Shown piece after piece: positions 10,551 to 22,052 of a DNA stretch of 40,354 nucleotides. Positions within the stretch are counted from its first letter, which is position 1. Every line of letters starts with the position of its first letter. Under the pieces are notes generated by a model. That model ran no database searches, was not told where the DNA came from, and worked only from the letters and a program-made list of their open reading frames with translations. The translations under genes were made by a program, and so were the position numbers. Origin of the DNA: Usnea hakonensis (lineage: Eukaryota > Ascomycota > Lecanoromycetes > Lecanorales > Parmeliaceae); the NCBI GenBank assembly GCA_013423325.1, contig BLJB01000502.1, forward strand, positions 1 to 40,354, written 5' to 3'.

Positions 10551-11706
10551 ATGGCGGTCCGTGTTGGGATCATTGGCCTGTCTGGGAAGGCCAAGACCTC
10601 CTGGGCGAGCTCTGCACATTTGCCATATTTACAAGCATCTGGTGGCAAATATGTCATTGTCGCTCTCTGCAACTCCAGTGTGGCAGCCGCACAATCTGCT
10701 ATTGAGGCGTACGATTTGTCTGCGAGTATTAAGGCTTATGGCAATCCCCAGGCTTTGGCTGAGGATCCACAGGTATAGGCAATGGCCAAAAAGTCGAAGT
10801 TATGAAATGACTTGGACTGAGACTTGCAGGTTGATCTTGTTGTAGGGTTGATATGCACTATGATACTATTAAACCGAGTCTGCTGAAAGGGAAAGATGTG
10901 TATTGCGAGTGGCCTCTGGCATCGAATGTCGAGCACGCCGAAGAGTTGTATGCTTTGGCCAAAGAGAAAATGCTCGGACAATGATTGGGCTCCAGGGACA
11001 GCTGTCGCCAATTGTACTCAAGGTCAAATTCTTGATTGAACAAGAAAATAAGATTGGAAGGGTCCTTAGCAGCTCCATTATCGCAGCAGGCGGGACCCGA
11101 ATGCGTGACAGCATGATAGAGGGATTGAAGTACTTTACTCGGAGATATGTTGGGGGAAACATGGTCACCATTGGCTTCGGCCACATGATCGATTTCGTGA
11201 TGCTGGTTCTTGGAGAGCTGTCAGTCTTTCAGTCACATTTGAACATCCTACGCCCAGAGGTCCCCATATTGGCGAGCGATGGAACCGTCTTGGAAACTGT
11301 CGCCACTGATGTTGCCGACCATATAATGCTCCAGGGCATTCTAAGCTCGGGTGCTCCACTGTCTGTCACCTTTCGTCGTGGACCTCCATTCAAGGGTACG
11401 CCTGGATTCATATGGTCGGTCTATGGCGAGAAAGGAGAGATCAGGATCACGGCGGCTGGGCCAGCAATGCAGGCCAACGATGATGAAACCACTATTGCGG
11501 TTCACACTTTCAATCAGGAGGACGTCGAAGTCATCGAATGCGATCGCGTCAGAAATCTACCGGAATCGGCTCGAAATGTAGCAGCAATGTATGAAGCATT
11601 CGCCACCAAAGAGACACGGAAGTATCCTGATTTTGGTCACGCAGTCTTGAGGCATAGGCAGATCGAGGAGGTGATTAAGTGCGCTAAGGAAAATACGTAT
11701 ATCTAG
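10551..11706 (+). pseudogene. Gfo/Idh/MocA-family NAD(P) oxidoreductase, two frame breaks
   Basis: Exon 1 (10551-10772) encodes an N-terminal Rossmann fold (VGIIGLSGKAKTSWASSAH). A 57-nt intron (10773-10829) leads to VDLVV, the normal start of the next strand. The frame then breaks twice. Near 10843 the family block after VDLVV is missing about 10 nt, and similarity resumes in another frame at AGGGTTGAT (RVDMHYDT). Near 10960 one A seems missing from an A-run (LAKEK to ARTMIGLQ), and the rest reads on to the stop at 11706. The last part has the substrate-domain features of Gal80-like dehydrogenases (GGNMVTIGFGH, PPFKGTPGF, YGEKGEI, ARNVAAMYEAF). Neither break can be explained by an intron of normal size. 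It is probably a recent pseudogene; sequencing errors are the alternative. The substrate is unknown. Confidence 0.75.
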
Positions 11707-12153
11707 CATCGGCCTCGGCGCTCATCATTCGTAGAACAGCAGAAAATTTGCATATCTGCATTTAGACTTGCTTGACAGCCTAAACAACAATTGCATCACA
11801 AGTGCTACCCGGTGAATGATTGTAAAACCCAGCCATCGCATTTTGCGGATCACTTGCCCACCAGAAGAAACTTGATTGAACAAACTGGGGTATCGGCATT
11901 TAGCATTTCATCACAGGCTAGCAACCAACACAAATGCCTTTGACGAGAAAAAGCCTTTTGTTTTGTCTGCTATCTGAACGACATGCTCGCCATGATACAA
12001 AATAATTTTCAGAACTGAGTTTGGTGATACGTTGGCAAATATCAACGGCAGTGTCTCGAGAGACGGAGTGCCGCTACAGGAAGCATGACCGGCTCTTTCG
12101 CTGACCATCGCGGCACACAGTTGAATATCGATCTGAGAGCCCTAAAATCTTGC
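11707..12153. other. Convergent 3' intergenic region
   Basis: This 447-bp stretch lies between the stop of the oxidoreductase remnant and the RAD21 stop. It is moderately AT-rich, with no gene, repeat or strong hairpin seen. Confidence 0.5.
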
Positions 12154-14078
12154 CTAGGAGATGGCGGCCACGGGAAGAGGCACCTTTTCTTGCTCTGCAA
12201 TCTCGCCCCCCGCTTCTCTCTCGGCCCACGAACCCCACAAGCCTCTTTTCGCACGGATACGTAGAGGTCCTGAAAGAGTGTCTTCGGCTTGCTCAACCTT
12301 GACAGCATCTTTGGTTGCCAATACCAGCACCTCGAAAAACATCTTGGTCGCATCAATCTTGCTAGTGGTGGCTTCAGGGAGCAGCTGCTGGAATAGGATG
12401 TTGGCCTTCTTCTGCTGGGGTGGGCTGCCATCGGCGGAGGATCCAAAGCGGTCACGAAGAAGGTGTACTGCATGTTTGGTGCCTTGAGACACAGCTCCTT
12501 GCTCCGTTGGGTGCAGCAAAGGGGCAATGGTGTCGTCGAATTGATCTCTTGCGGCCTCATAGTCTTCGTCATCATCTTCTGATCCAGCAGTGCCGGCAAC
12601 GCCGTCATCATGCGTAGGAAGGAAGCCGTCATCGGCTGGAAGGTCAAGCGGCGAACTTTGTTCTCGTGTTGCGGAATCGCGGCTAAGGCCAGGATGTTCA
12701 TGGATAGCACCAAACGTGTGGTCCTCGGGGATCTCGAGCTGCGGCTTATCGACCATGCCTGCTTGGGCTTCGTCCTCGCCACCATCGGCGACACCGCTGC
12801 CACGTTTTCTCTTTAAGTCGCCCGATTTTCTAACTACCTCGATAGATAAGATGCCTCTGAGCTCTGGTGCCCATCCCATGGCCCGACCTTCGCCCATTAT
12901 ACTTGACACGAAGTCGCCGTTCTTCTGCATGTTCATCAAGCTCAACAGCATCGGATCACGGGATAAGTAAGAGGCTGGCCTAAGGATTGCTGACCTATCT
13001 ACCTGCTGCTGCTTGATCTGCGTCGATGAGAGCATGGTCTCTGAGTCTGTTTGGATGATCTTTCTTCTTTTGGCTTTGTGGGTCGCGCGGTGAAGTGAGG
13101 CTTCCTCTTCCTCTTCGTTGATGTCAACAGTATCGAAGTTGCGCACAACACTCGAACGAACAGAAGACAACGGCGACTGAGATGCTCTCTGTAGACGAGG
13201 ATCAGCGGGAACAACGGGTCCTGTAAGCGTATCCTCAATTGGCAGTATAAAGTCATCTGCATCATCCAGTGGCCTGCGACCATTGTGAGGCGCCTCATCA
13301 TCTTGGTCTTCTATCAGGGATGGTACTCGACTACTGAGCCGGGTTCGCGTATTCTCGTCGTAGCCAAAATCATGCTGAAACTTGTCTTCGTCGCCCATGA
13401 TGTCATCTTCTAAGCTTCTCGGTGGAGGTGCCTTGCGCCCGACCTCGATACTTGGCCCGTCATCAAGCCCAAGGTCAAGGTCCAGATCGATATTCATGTC
13501 TTCTTCATCAAATTCGGCCCTTTCATCCCTGGGAATTTCATGGCGCCCAATTTCAATATTCAAAGGATCTGAAAGGACCTGACTATTCCAATTCAGAGGG
13601 TCATCCTTCTTCGAGCCGAAGTCGATATTCATGGGGCGAAAGTCAAGTAGCGAAGGGTCAAGATCGGGCATCATTGGATCGCTGATTCTGTCTGCTACTG
13701 TCAGGGCTGCTGCACTGGGCACGTTGAGATTGGCCGGAAGATCGACGTTCCCAGGACGGAAAGCCTAAAGTTGTCAGTGAGAGATCGTGCCACTTATCTG
13801 GCATCTTCGCTTACCATTTTTATCTTGAGCAAAGCCTCGTTGCAATCATCCAGTAGATATCTTGCCTTTCGACTGTAGATTCTGACCACGCCCAAAAGTA
13901 GCTGACCGCTTAGACGAAGGGCCATTGGCGCCGTACCTTGATCAACGATGGCGTTGACGCTACTCTCAATGTTCGACTGTAAAATATGCGTTTTTGATAG
14001 CTTGCGCTCCAGATTGGCGGAAAGCCAGACGCGAGCCAGAGGCCCGGTCTTGGAGAGGAGAGTTTCCGAGTAAAACAT
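12154..14078 (-). CDS. RAD21: Mitotic cohesin kleisin subunit Rad21/Scc1/Mcd1
   Basis: Exons 14078-13815 and 13764-12154 with a 50-nt phase-0 intron (gtaagc...tttag) give about 624 aa. Rad21 closes the Smc1-Smc3 ring that holds sister chromatids together and is cut by separase at anaphase. The N-terminal kleisin domain begins MFYSETLLSKTGPLARVWL, right at the chosen ATG. The acidic middle carries two separase-like sites, NIEIGR (cut after about R162) and SIEVGR (about R198). The C-terminal winged helix is present (FQQLLPEATTSKIDATKMFFEVL, then IRAKRGLWGSW). The mitotic type fits better than meiotic Rec8 because of the N-terminal block and the strong C-terminal match. The intron lies just after the N-terminal domain. 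It is divergent from PMR1. Confidence 0.94.
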
Positions 14079-14706
14079 ATCGGACAAAGACTATTGATCA
14101 AAGGGTAGAGAATTTCAAGTATGCACTGAAGCTGGACCTATCGTGCGCGCGATTGAGGGCAGACTCGCAAGCTGGACTGTTGACAGGCGCGTCGATTGTG
14201 TACGTGTAGCAGACGCAACTCAATCAGCTCTCGCAGCGACGCATATACTTGAGTACAGTGACAACGCGCTATGAGATGCGACCCGGCAATTATAGCAATG
14301 CGATCGCCAAAGCGGTGTTGGGTGATGCGCTGGAGGAAAGTCAGGACAATGGACGAGAATAACCATGAATGTGGCTGGAGACAGCGCTACTTGTAATTTA
14401 ATTTAAATACACTAAGAATGCATCTTCGGGTAATTTTGTATTCCTCTGAACCACGCTTTATGAAGTATTGAATCAGGAACATTGGTATTACTTGCAACGT
14501 TAACAAATAATTGGCTAGCCGATATTTACATTCGTCCCCCCCCCCCTTCCCCCCCGCGTCATATTATAAGAGGAGATCCATATGTGGAAACTTTGATCAC
14601 TACTGGGATCGGAGAGCAGAGCATATCCAGCCTGTCGGCAGCGTCACTTCAGGTTGAAGTGCGGCCGTCAGCTTGACTCCTTTTCCCATGTTTCGGTCAT
14701 GAAATC
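14079..14706. promoter_or_regulatory. Divergent promoter region RAD21 / PMR1
   Basis: This 628-bp region between two divergent start codons should hold both promoters. It contains an interrupted C tract (C11-TT-C7, 14536-14555). Such pyrimidine tracts are common in fungal promoters, but its use here is inference. I did not find an exact MluI cell-cycle box (ACGCGT) for RAD21. Confidence 0.45.
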
Positions 14707-17700
14707 ATGTCAAGACCTCATACGCCCTCCCCCCTTCCCAATGGCCCCAACTCGAGGAACACGCAACAAGGCTCCAGGCCGGGCACGCCCCGCCCCATGT
14801 TTTCTGGCTCGGTGAGTCAGACCAATTACGATTGGACGTGCATCGGACAGCATTTGCTGACCATTCTGTCTTAGGCGGGCACTTCGGCATACTCCCTTCT
14901 CACCCCTGAAGAGACTCAGCGACAGCTGAATACATCACTGACTCGAGGCCTATCCCCTTCTGATGCTGAAGCCAGGCTTCTTCAGTATGGAGCGAACGAG
15001 CTTCCACATGAAGAGCCGGAGCCTTTGTGGCTTCGCTTTCTCAAACAGTTCAAAGAAACACTCATATTGCTCCTTCTGGCCTCCGCTGCTGTCTCTTTCA
15101 TTATGGGCAATTTTGACGACGCAGTCAGTATCACAATCGCCGTGACCATCGTAGTGACAGTTGGCTTCGTGCAAGAATATAGATCAGAAAAGTCATTGGA
15201 ATCTCTCAACAAGCTTGTCCCGCATTATGCTCACCTCATCAGAGGTGACCCACAAAGCAAGAGAAGATCTGGTCAAGACTCATCGGAAGACATTGAATTG
15301 AAGCCAATACTCAACGGCTCAGCTTCTCTAATCGAGACCGCATCAACCACCGTGCCAGCCCGACAGTTGGTCCAAGGTGACTTAGTTATTTTCTCGACAG
15401 GAGACAGAGTCCCTGCGGATATACGGATCACTAGTGCCGCTGATCTATCCATTGATGAGTCAAACCTGACTGGGGAGAACGAGCCAGCCCTAAAGCAAGC
15501 CGGTGCATTGGATCGCCCACAAGCACCGGCGAGGCCAGCCCAATACGGCCGTTCTCCGTCACCTTCATATGCCTCGCCAGCTGCCGGAACCGTGGGAGCG
15601 GACATAAGGCTCAACGAGCAGGTCAATATTGCTTTTATGGGTACGCTGGTACGGTCGGGACACGGTCAGGGTCTAGTCATTGGTACTGGGGCTGGAACGG
15701 AATTTGGCGGAATATCGGCTTCGCTGTCAGAAATTGAAAGCCCCCGTACGCCTTTACAACTTTCAATGGATCGTCTCGGGCAAGAGTTGAGCTGGATGTC
15801 ATTCGGAGTCATTGCCCTTATAATTGTTGTTGGGCTGTGGCAAGGGCGGATGCTATTGGAAATGTTCCAAATTGGAGTTTCTCTCGCTGTGGCTGCTATA
15901 CCTGAGGGTCTTCCGATTATCGTGACAGTCACGCTTGCTCTGGGCGTCTTGAGGATGTCTAAACATGGTGCCATTGTTAGGAGACTACCGAGCGTAGAGA
16001 CCCTTGGTTCAGTGAATGTTGTCTGCAGCGACAAAACTGGTATTTTTCCCAATCCTATTGATAATTGACAAATATTGATGCAGGCTCCAGGCACACTAAC
16101 TCTGAACCATATGACGGTAACAAGGCTTTGGCATTTCGACGTACCGTCCCCAATCGAAGTAAACGTAGATCTGGTAGCCACGTCACCCGACCCTGCCACG
16201 CGAACGATATTGCGTGTTGGCAACATCGCTAACAACGCTCGACTATCCCGTGCTAATGCAAACTCACCAGCGACGGCATCCTCTGCCGCGATTATGTCGT
16301 CAACGCTTGGGCACGACCCGAACGCGGTCAGCGCCAAAAGTCGATGGGTCGGTCAGCCGACAGACGTTGCTGTCTTGGATCTTCTGGATGCTTTTGGCGA
16401 GGACGACGTTCGCGATCGGATAGGACCACGGAGCGCAGAAACTCCGTTTAGTTCTGAACGGAAATGGATGGGAGTAGTCATTGGGGCCAATCACGGTAAA
16501 GATTCCGTAAATGGAGCCGAGGTCGCCTACATCAAAGGTGCTCTAGAACAGGTCTTGAAGCGATGCGATACTTACATTTCCAAGGACGGGAAGGAGATCA
16601 TTTTGGACGAGCCAAGGCGGCAAGTCGCCATTTCTGCTGCAGAAAAGATGGCAGGAGACGGCCTCAGAGTATTAGGGTTTGCAAGCGGCTCGAATAGAGA
16701 GGCCGCAAGATCGACAAAACCTGGACAGGCTCCTAGTCGTAGTGGCACACCACGACCAGGCGTCGCTCAAGGTGGTAGCCGTCAGCTCAACGAAGATGCG
16801 TACCAGGGCCTCGTTTTTGCGGGATTAGTTGGCATGAACGATCCGCCTCGAAAAGACGTCGATAAGTCCATCCGCAGGCTGATGACGGGTGGCGTCAAAG
16901 TCATTATGATCACTGGGGATGCTGAGACAACCGCCGTTGCTATTGCAAGGCGCCTAGGGATGCCTCTGAGCTCATCGAGGGTTGGATATCGACCGGTTTT
17001 GAGAGGTGACGAGCTAGACCAAATGTCTCCAGAACAGCTTGCGGACGCCATGGTTGGCACCTCGATATTCGCCCGTACAAGCCCTGAGCATAAGATGAAG
17101 ATCATCCGCGCCTTGCAATCTCGAGGTGATATTGTTGCAATGACAGGAGATGGCGTCAACGATGCCCCGGCCTTGAAGAAGGCGGATATTGGCATCTCGA
17201 TGGGTCTCCTCGGCACTGATGTCGCGAAAGAAGCAGCCGACATGATCCTCACCGACGACGACTTTTCCACCATCTTAAGCGCCATCGAAGAGGGCAAAGG
17301 CATCTTTTATAACATTCAGAACTTTCTCACCTTTCAACTCAGCACTAGCGTCGCAGCCTTGTCGTTGGTTCTTCTGAGCACTTTCCTCGGCTTCAGCAAC
17401 CCTTTAAATGCAATGCAAATCTTGTGGATAAGTAAGTCATTCAGCTTGGCCTTTGGATTTGGGCATGTCAGAGCTAATACAATGACTAGACATCCTAATG
17501 GACGGCCCTCCTGCTCAATCTTTGGGCGTGGAGCCAGTAGATCCTGCGATCATGAATCGACCACCTCGTTCCAGAGCCGCACGTGTTCTGACCCGTCCTG
17601 TCATCCAGCGCGTTCTCACGTCTGCGACTGTCATCATGGTAGGCACACTCGGTATCTACTATCGAGAGATGTCGTCCGATAACACCGTTACCGCTCGCGA

Positions 17701-18037
17701 TACCACCATGACTTTTACCTGTTTCGTCTTTTTCGACATGTTCAATGCTCTGACCTGCCGAAGCGAGGGGAAAAGTATCCTTAGAGGCGAGTTGTCCTTG
17801 ACAGGAAACCGCATGTTTAATTTTGCTGTTGGGGGCAGCTTGTTTGGCCAGCTTACCGTCATCTACGTCCCGTTTTTCCAGCGAATCTTCCAGACCGAGG
17901 GTCTAGGTCTACGAGATCTGCTAGTATTGGCCGCATTGGCCAGTTCAGTGTTCTGGATTGATGAAGGGAGAAAGTATCTGAGGGCCAGAAATCGAGGCTC
18001 GAGAGGGCTTGGAGGAGGGTATAGCGCAAGTGTATGA
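14707..18037 (+). CDS. PMR1: Golgi Ca2+/Mn2+-transporting P-type ATPase
   Basis: Exons 14707-14811, 14875-16039, 16091-17431 and 17490-18037 (introns 63, 51 and 58 nt) give about 1052 aa. This P2A-type (SPCA) pump loads the Golgi with Ca2+ and Mn2+, needed for glycosylation and secretion. Visible in order: a Ser/Pro-rich N-terminal tail; the cation ATPase N-terminal domain; LTGENEPALK of the actuator domain; AIPEGLP in TM4; the phosphorylation motif CSDKTGTLT, with Asp at about 421 and the second intron splitting the Gly codon; MITGDAETTAVAIARRLGM; GDGVNDAPALKKADIGISMG; and NAMQILWINILMDGPPAQS, whose Gln (about 866) matches the yeast Mn2+-selectivity residue Q783. The third intron falls inside this last block. 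The PMR1-type motif set separates it from vacuolar PMC1 pumps and Na+ pumps. Confidence 0.94.
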
Positions 18038-18304
18038 ATACTGCTGTTAAGGTGCACATCATATGTACATAGCTTGGGAATGTAATCAGCGCATAGCCTG
18101 GTTTTGGGGGAGCCAGTCTCATCATCCGTCTATCTAGAGTCCGCCTTGAGCCATTTCTGACCTCATACGAAGATTCCCAACGAACTTCCCTATACGTTTT
18201 GGTGAGTACTTTATCTGGTGGAACGAAATGGTAACTGTTCAAGCCCGAGCGCTTAACCAATCTCTTGAAACCTGGCGCCTTGATTGCTCCTCTTCGAAGA
18301 CTCC

Positions 18305-19019
18305 CTACATTTGTCTCATCCGCTCGGCCAATTTATTTTTACCAAACTCCAGCAAATTGTAGACACCTTGTTCGCTGAAGTCTACACCTTTGATGTTCGT
18401 AACATCCTGGGCCGGTGCCCTGCTGACCCTGCTCGCCACGACCACAGGATCAACCTCGAGTATGATGCCGTCGTCAACGATCTCGTCAATGGCGAGGGAG
18501 ACGAGGTCATAGTTTTCTATCAGAGTGCGTTTGTCTGTCGAGTTCCTGCAACCAAAAGAAACAAACCAGAGCAGCCGTTAGCTGCTGCTGCCCCGAAAAG
18601 AAAGAGAAAAGAGAAAGAAAGAAAGGGACGTCTAGTTGGAGGGGAAATGAGAAAGCGGCCACGGACTTTAGTAATATTGATAGCGAATCCCGCAGCGCAA
18701 GGACAACGCCAAAGAGCAAAATCTCATTCTCCTCCCCGCCCCCAACAACGTAAAGCATTACATCCCCCTCCATCTTGAACACGACCACTCGGCCATCATA
18801 CAATATGATATCACTCGACTGCTTATTTGTCTTTTCCAATAGCCCCTTCTCGAAAGCTTTTTGCTCCTTGACGGTTGGGTACGGGTTGGCGCCTGGATGG
18901 GACGAACTGTTTGGGGGGGCGTGTGGAGCAGAGTAGTATTTGGTGAGGATGCGGGAGCGGTCGTCGGTAGAGAGGATGAGGATAGCATTGACGGAGAAGA
19001 GGGACATATTGGGTGACAT
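18305..19019 (-). CDS. RET3: Coatomer subunit zeta
   Basis: Exons 19019-18667 and 18545-18305, joined across a 121-nt intron, give about 197 aa, the usual size of zeta-COP. It is the small sigma-like subunit of the COPI F-subcomplex, which coats Golgi-to-ER vesicles. The protein starts MSPNMSLFSVNAILILSTDD and has a longin/AP-sigma fold with the insert typical of filamentous fungi (SAPHAPPNSSSHPGANPY). It continues DIILYDGRVVVFK, then after the intron NSTDKRTLIENYDLVSLAIDE and IILEVDP. The reading frame requires the donor at GTCCGT (18666), a GT site with weak consensus; the acceptor is ttgcag. An open frame extends upstream to 19163, but the Met at 19019 begins the conserved sequence. Convergent with PMR1, 267 bp apart. 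Confidence 0.92.
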
Positions 19020-19402
19020 GTTGGCGGCGAAGGGAGAGGGGTTCACTTTTATCAAAAATGGGAAAGAAAAGGAAACAAGCAAGTAAGTGCGGGAGAGTCG
19101 TGGCCCATCGATCTTCGAGCTGAGGCTCTGCGGGACGGCCCAGACTATTTTATGCCTTATCATACCTTACCTTAACTTTACCTGTAAGGTACCTTAGCCA
19201 CTTGATATAAGGTTACGTACCGTATTGCGCACTAAATAAGCAGGCGAGCCAAGTTCGGCCGTTTTGCGTTGCTTTTGAGCTCCAATGCATCCAGCACATT
19301 TACAAAGTGCAGTTTCATTACATGAGCCACACGAATATCTACAGATATCACGTCTCCAAAGAGGATCATCATTCTCGTCGTGGGAGACACCAAACGCCCG
19401 TG

Positions 19403-20635
19403 TTATGAATCTTTTGCGTGATTCCTTTGGGACCTTGCTATCGCCACTTGTGATGGATCAGGCGGATTGTCGGGTTCCCCACTGGTGCCACTCCCCTCCC
19501 CATCAATTGCAGGATCGTACTCGTCCAGTTTCGTTGGTTCTACTCGGAGCTTTGGCTTATCCTTTCCTTCCGAAACCTTGATTTCCGCACCATCTTTCGA
19601 AGTCGCATGCCCAGCGTCGCCAACGTCTGCGCCGTCAGATTCCTCGCCTCGAGAATACCAGCGCCTTGTTCGTCCACTTTCATCAATGCTGCTATCATCT
19701 CCATCTCCACGAGGAATAGTGTCTTGATCCGAAGGCTTCTGGTTCTTGATGAAGCTATCGATGATATAGTATTGTAGCGCATTCATCACGACTGGGAAGA
19801 ATAGCATGACGAAGAAAACCTGCACCATCTCATTGCCTTCTGTCCATCGCAGAGCCCAGTCACCAACTCTTATTATCCACGGGCATATTTGAAAGATGAA
19901 GAAGACACAGGCCTTCATTCCCAGCAGGCCAAGGAAATAGATGAAAGACTGTTTGAGCCACCATTTTGTCTTTGGCGGACGACCGTAATTCCCGGACTGT
20001 ATCGACTCGGGCGGATTCCCTAGAGGTGTGAGAGAGAAACCGTGAGTCAGTAGTTTTAGAAATACAACCAAGATAGGTATGCCAATTGTAGTCTTGATTG
20101 AAAACTTCGTCAGTTTTATGCCGTATTATTTTTACTTTGGGAGGCTAGGTATGGAACTTACGTCGATGGCCAAGTTTAACAAGTAGAAGGAGCAAGGGTT
20201 GGCCTGAAAGTCGCCAGCCTTTATAGTCAGCTGTCCGGAAGACAACATGGATAAGAGCAGGTTGGAAACGTGCAGCAAAGCTGAGCCGACGACTTGCTTC
20301 GACGCGTCGAAAGCCCATATCTTCAGAGGCCGCTGAGGTCTCTCCCGCCATCGCTTGAAGACCAAGACAAGTAGTGCCAACACGCCAAGAGCGCCCTGTA
20401 TGAAAAGTGCAAAGGGACCTAGCAATTTACACTCCCCATTCTCCGCGCCTGGTCTTGATTCGCCGCTGAAGGTGACATTCACGGAAATAGTCTTGATCGA
20501 GGTGGGTGTCGATGTAAAGTGCGCAACGGCGGATGGGGTAATGTATGGTAGAGTTGACGAGAGGAACATTTCCATTACCTCCGCGGGCAAAGACTGGGCA
20601 GTGGGTGTTGGCAAAACCGCATGATCGGGTGACAT
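19403..20635 (-). CDS. STIMATE/TMEM110-like multi-pass membrane protein
   Basis: Exons 20635-20162 and 20092-19403 with a 69-nt intron (gtaagt...tcaag) give about 387 aa. It resembles the fungal vacuolar membrane proteins of the STIMATE family (yeast YPL162C type; human TMEM110 regulates ER-plasma membrane contacts and store-operated calcium entry). Seen: GECKLLGPFALFIQGALG with a first membrane segment, WRERPQRPLKIWAFDASKQ, a second segment, then across the intron NPCSFYLLNLAID/TTIGIPIL. After PPESIQSGNYGRPPK come WWLKQSFIYFLGLLGMK and two further hydrophobic stretches, ending YYIIDSFIK. The last 110 or so residues are hydrophilic and acidic. The first in-frame ATG is 20635. The calcium role is known only for the animal protein; its role here is inference. 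Confidence 0.85.
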
Positions 20636-21424
20636 GATTATCGAGTAACACGGAGGCCGGCCTGCATAAGTCAAAATTCGAGATGCGGAGACAGATTGCG
20701 CGAGGAAGGATGGTGGATACAGGGTAAGGGGACTGGTGAATCCTATCCAAGGCCGATGTGTTGTGTTCAGATTCCGAGGGCTGTATGAGGTGTGAGGGGT
20801 GAGGGGCAAAACGGGCTCCGGGTTTGACGTCGTTCAAGTTTTCATGCAAATAACAATGTAAAGTGGCTTTTTCAGCGCTGGTCCAAAAGCTGGGAGCGAT
20901 GGAAGTGAGAAAATTTATGGAGTAAAGTAATTAGTAAAATAAGTACCTAGGTAGGTGATAAAATATAATTCGATCGAGGCTGCAGCATGGCGATGCACAA
21001 GGTGACAGATGAAACGCCGCCTAAGTTACGGTAGGTAGGTACCTTAAAAGTAATACGTACTAAAATATGGAGCGAGGTACTAACAATGATAAGCTTGCCG
21101 TTTGCAGAGGAGACTATTTTTCTCCACATTTTGTACAATAAAACCCAAAGTATTCTACGAGTACCTTGGTATTCAATACAATATATTGTTCACTCTTGCT
21201 CGATTCTGCTGAACAGCCTGCTATGTGGTGAGAATGATTGCCCTTATTGGCTACTGTTGTATTTAAGCCAATCCGCAAGGGTACAGGCTTGCGCATTCCC
21301 ATATTTCATCTTCCCACCCACAGGACCTTGGCAAGAGAGGTCTCCCACGGGAGTGCCAATTCAATTCTGTAACGTAACAAAAAATTCGAGGGGAAATTAT
21401 ACAGATATCTCGGTAACACCAAAG
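20636..21424. other. Intergenic region with TACCT/AGGTA motifs
   Basis: About 790 bp without a credible gene. It is AT-rich around 20930-21060 and contains tacctaggtaggt (about 20944) and ggtaggtaggtacctt (about 21030), a motif family also seen in other intergenic stretches of the window. The upstream part should hold the promoter of the STIMATE-like gene. Confidence 0.5.
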
Positions 21425-22052
21425 TCAGTCAATGCCATGCTGCTTTTTCAGCCTTTCCAAGTTCTCTTGTCGTTCCGCCAGATCTTCCTTGGATTTCGCC
21501 ATCTTCTCTGGCTGATGGTAGAGAACTGCACCCCTTAGCCACGAAAATGACAGAACCTGCGAATCGGACATACCAACTAGATAGCGGTTCTGGAAGTTGA
21601 AGCCATTCAACTTGTCACATGCTTGCTTCGCGTCCATGACGTCCTCGTAGACTACGAATGCCGTGCCTTTGGTATTGTTGGCCATGCCTTGCCGAATCTG
21701 ACTATCCTATCACTCAGCCACCGTGCGTCATAAAAATAAAACGACTTGGCCTATACGTTGACCACAACTAAGTAAGAAAATGGATGTACACACCGTACAG
21801 GCCCGAATTTCCCGAACAATTCGAAAAGATCCTCGGGCGTAACATTGTAGCTAGTCCGAGTCAGGAAGAAAACCAGACGCTTGTGAGAGCAACACGGGGG
21901 GAAAAGACAAGCTAGATGTGATGAGACCTGACCTCAAGTTCTTTACAAAGAGAGCCCTGAATGCTAGTGGTCAGCTCTTTACAGCTTTTTTGTTAGATAC
22001 ATCCATGAACTTGCCGATTCACTTCAGGCGCCAATTTTCCACCGCGACTCAT
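21425..22052 (-). CDS. SF3B6: Splicing factor 3B subunit 6 (SF3b p14)
   Basis: Five exons: 22052-22015, 21956-21933, 21850-21794, 21701-21574 and 21525-21425, giving 115 aa. p14 is the RRM protein of the U2 snRNP SF3b complex that sits next to the branch-site adenosine. The joined product starts MSRGGKLAPEVNRALFVKNL. It carries RNP2 (LFVKNL), RNP1 (KGTAFVVYED), then CDKLNGFNFQNRYLVVLYH and a basic/acidic C-terminal helix ending KKQHGID. Exon 2 is only 24 nt. Intron 1 (22014-21957) uses a GC donor (CG/gcaagt) with cattcag; other introns (82, 92 and 48 nt) are GT-AG. Every junction is fixed by frame and family sequence. Confidence 0.92.

Noticed and set aside
10551..11706. Part of a secondary-metabolite cluster
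   Set aside because: The oxidoreductase is flanked by housekeeping genes (RQC2, RAD21), with no synthase, transporter or regulator near it.
12042..12803. 253-codon minus-strand frame overlapping the 3' part of RAD21
   Set aside because: It is an alternative frame of the RAD21 exon, whose own frame shows the conserved winged-helix sequence.
15666..16337. 223-codon antisense frame within PMR1
   Set aside because: It is a shadow of the PMR1 exons and the intron between them; no family features.
18284..18778. 164-codon plus-strand frame at the zeta-COP locus
   Set aside because: It is antisense to zeta-COP exon 2 and its intron. The minus strand gives the conserved protein.
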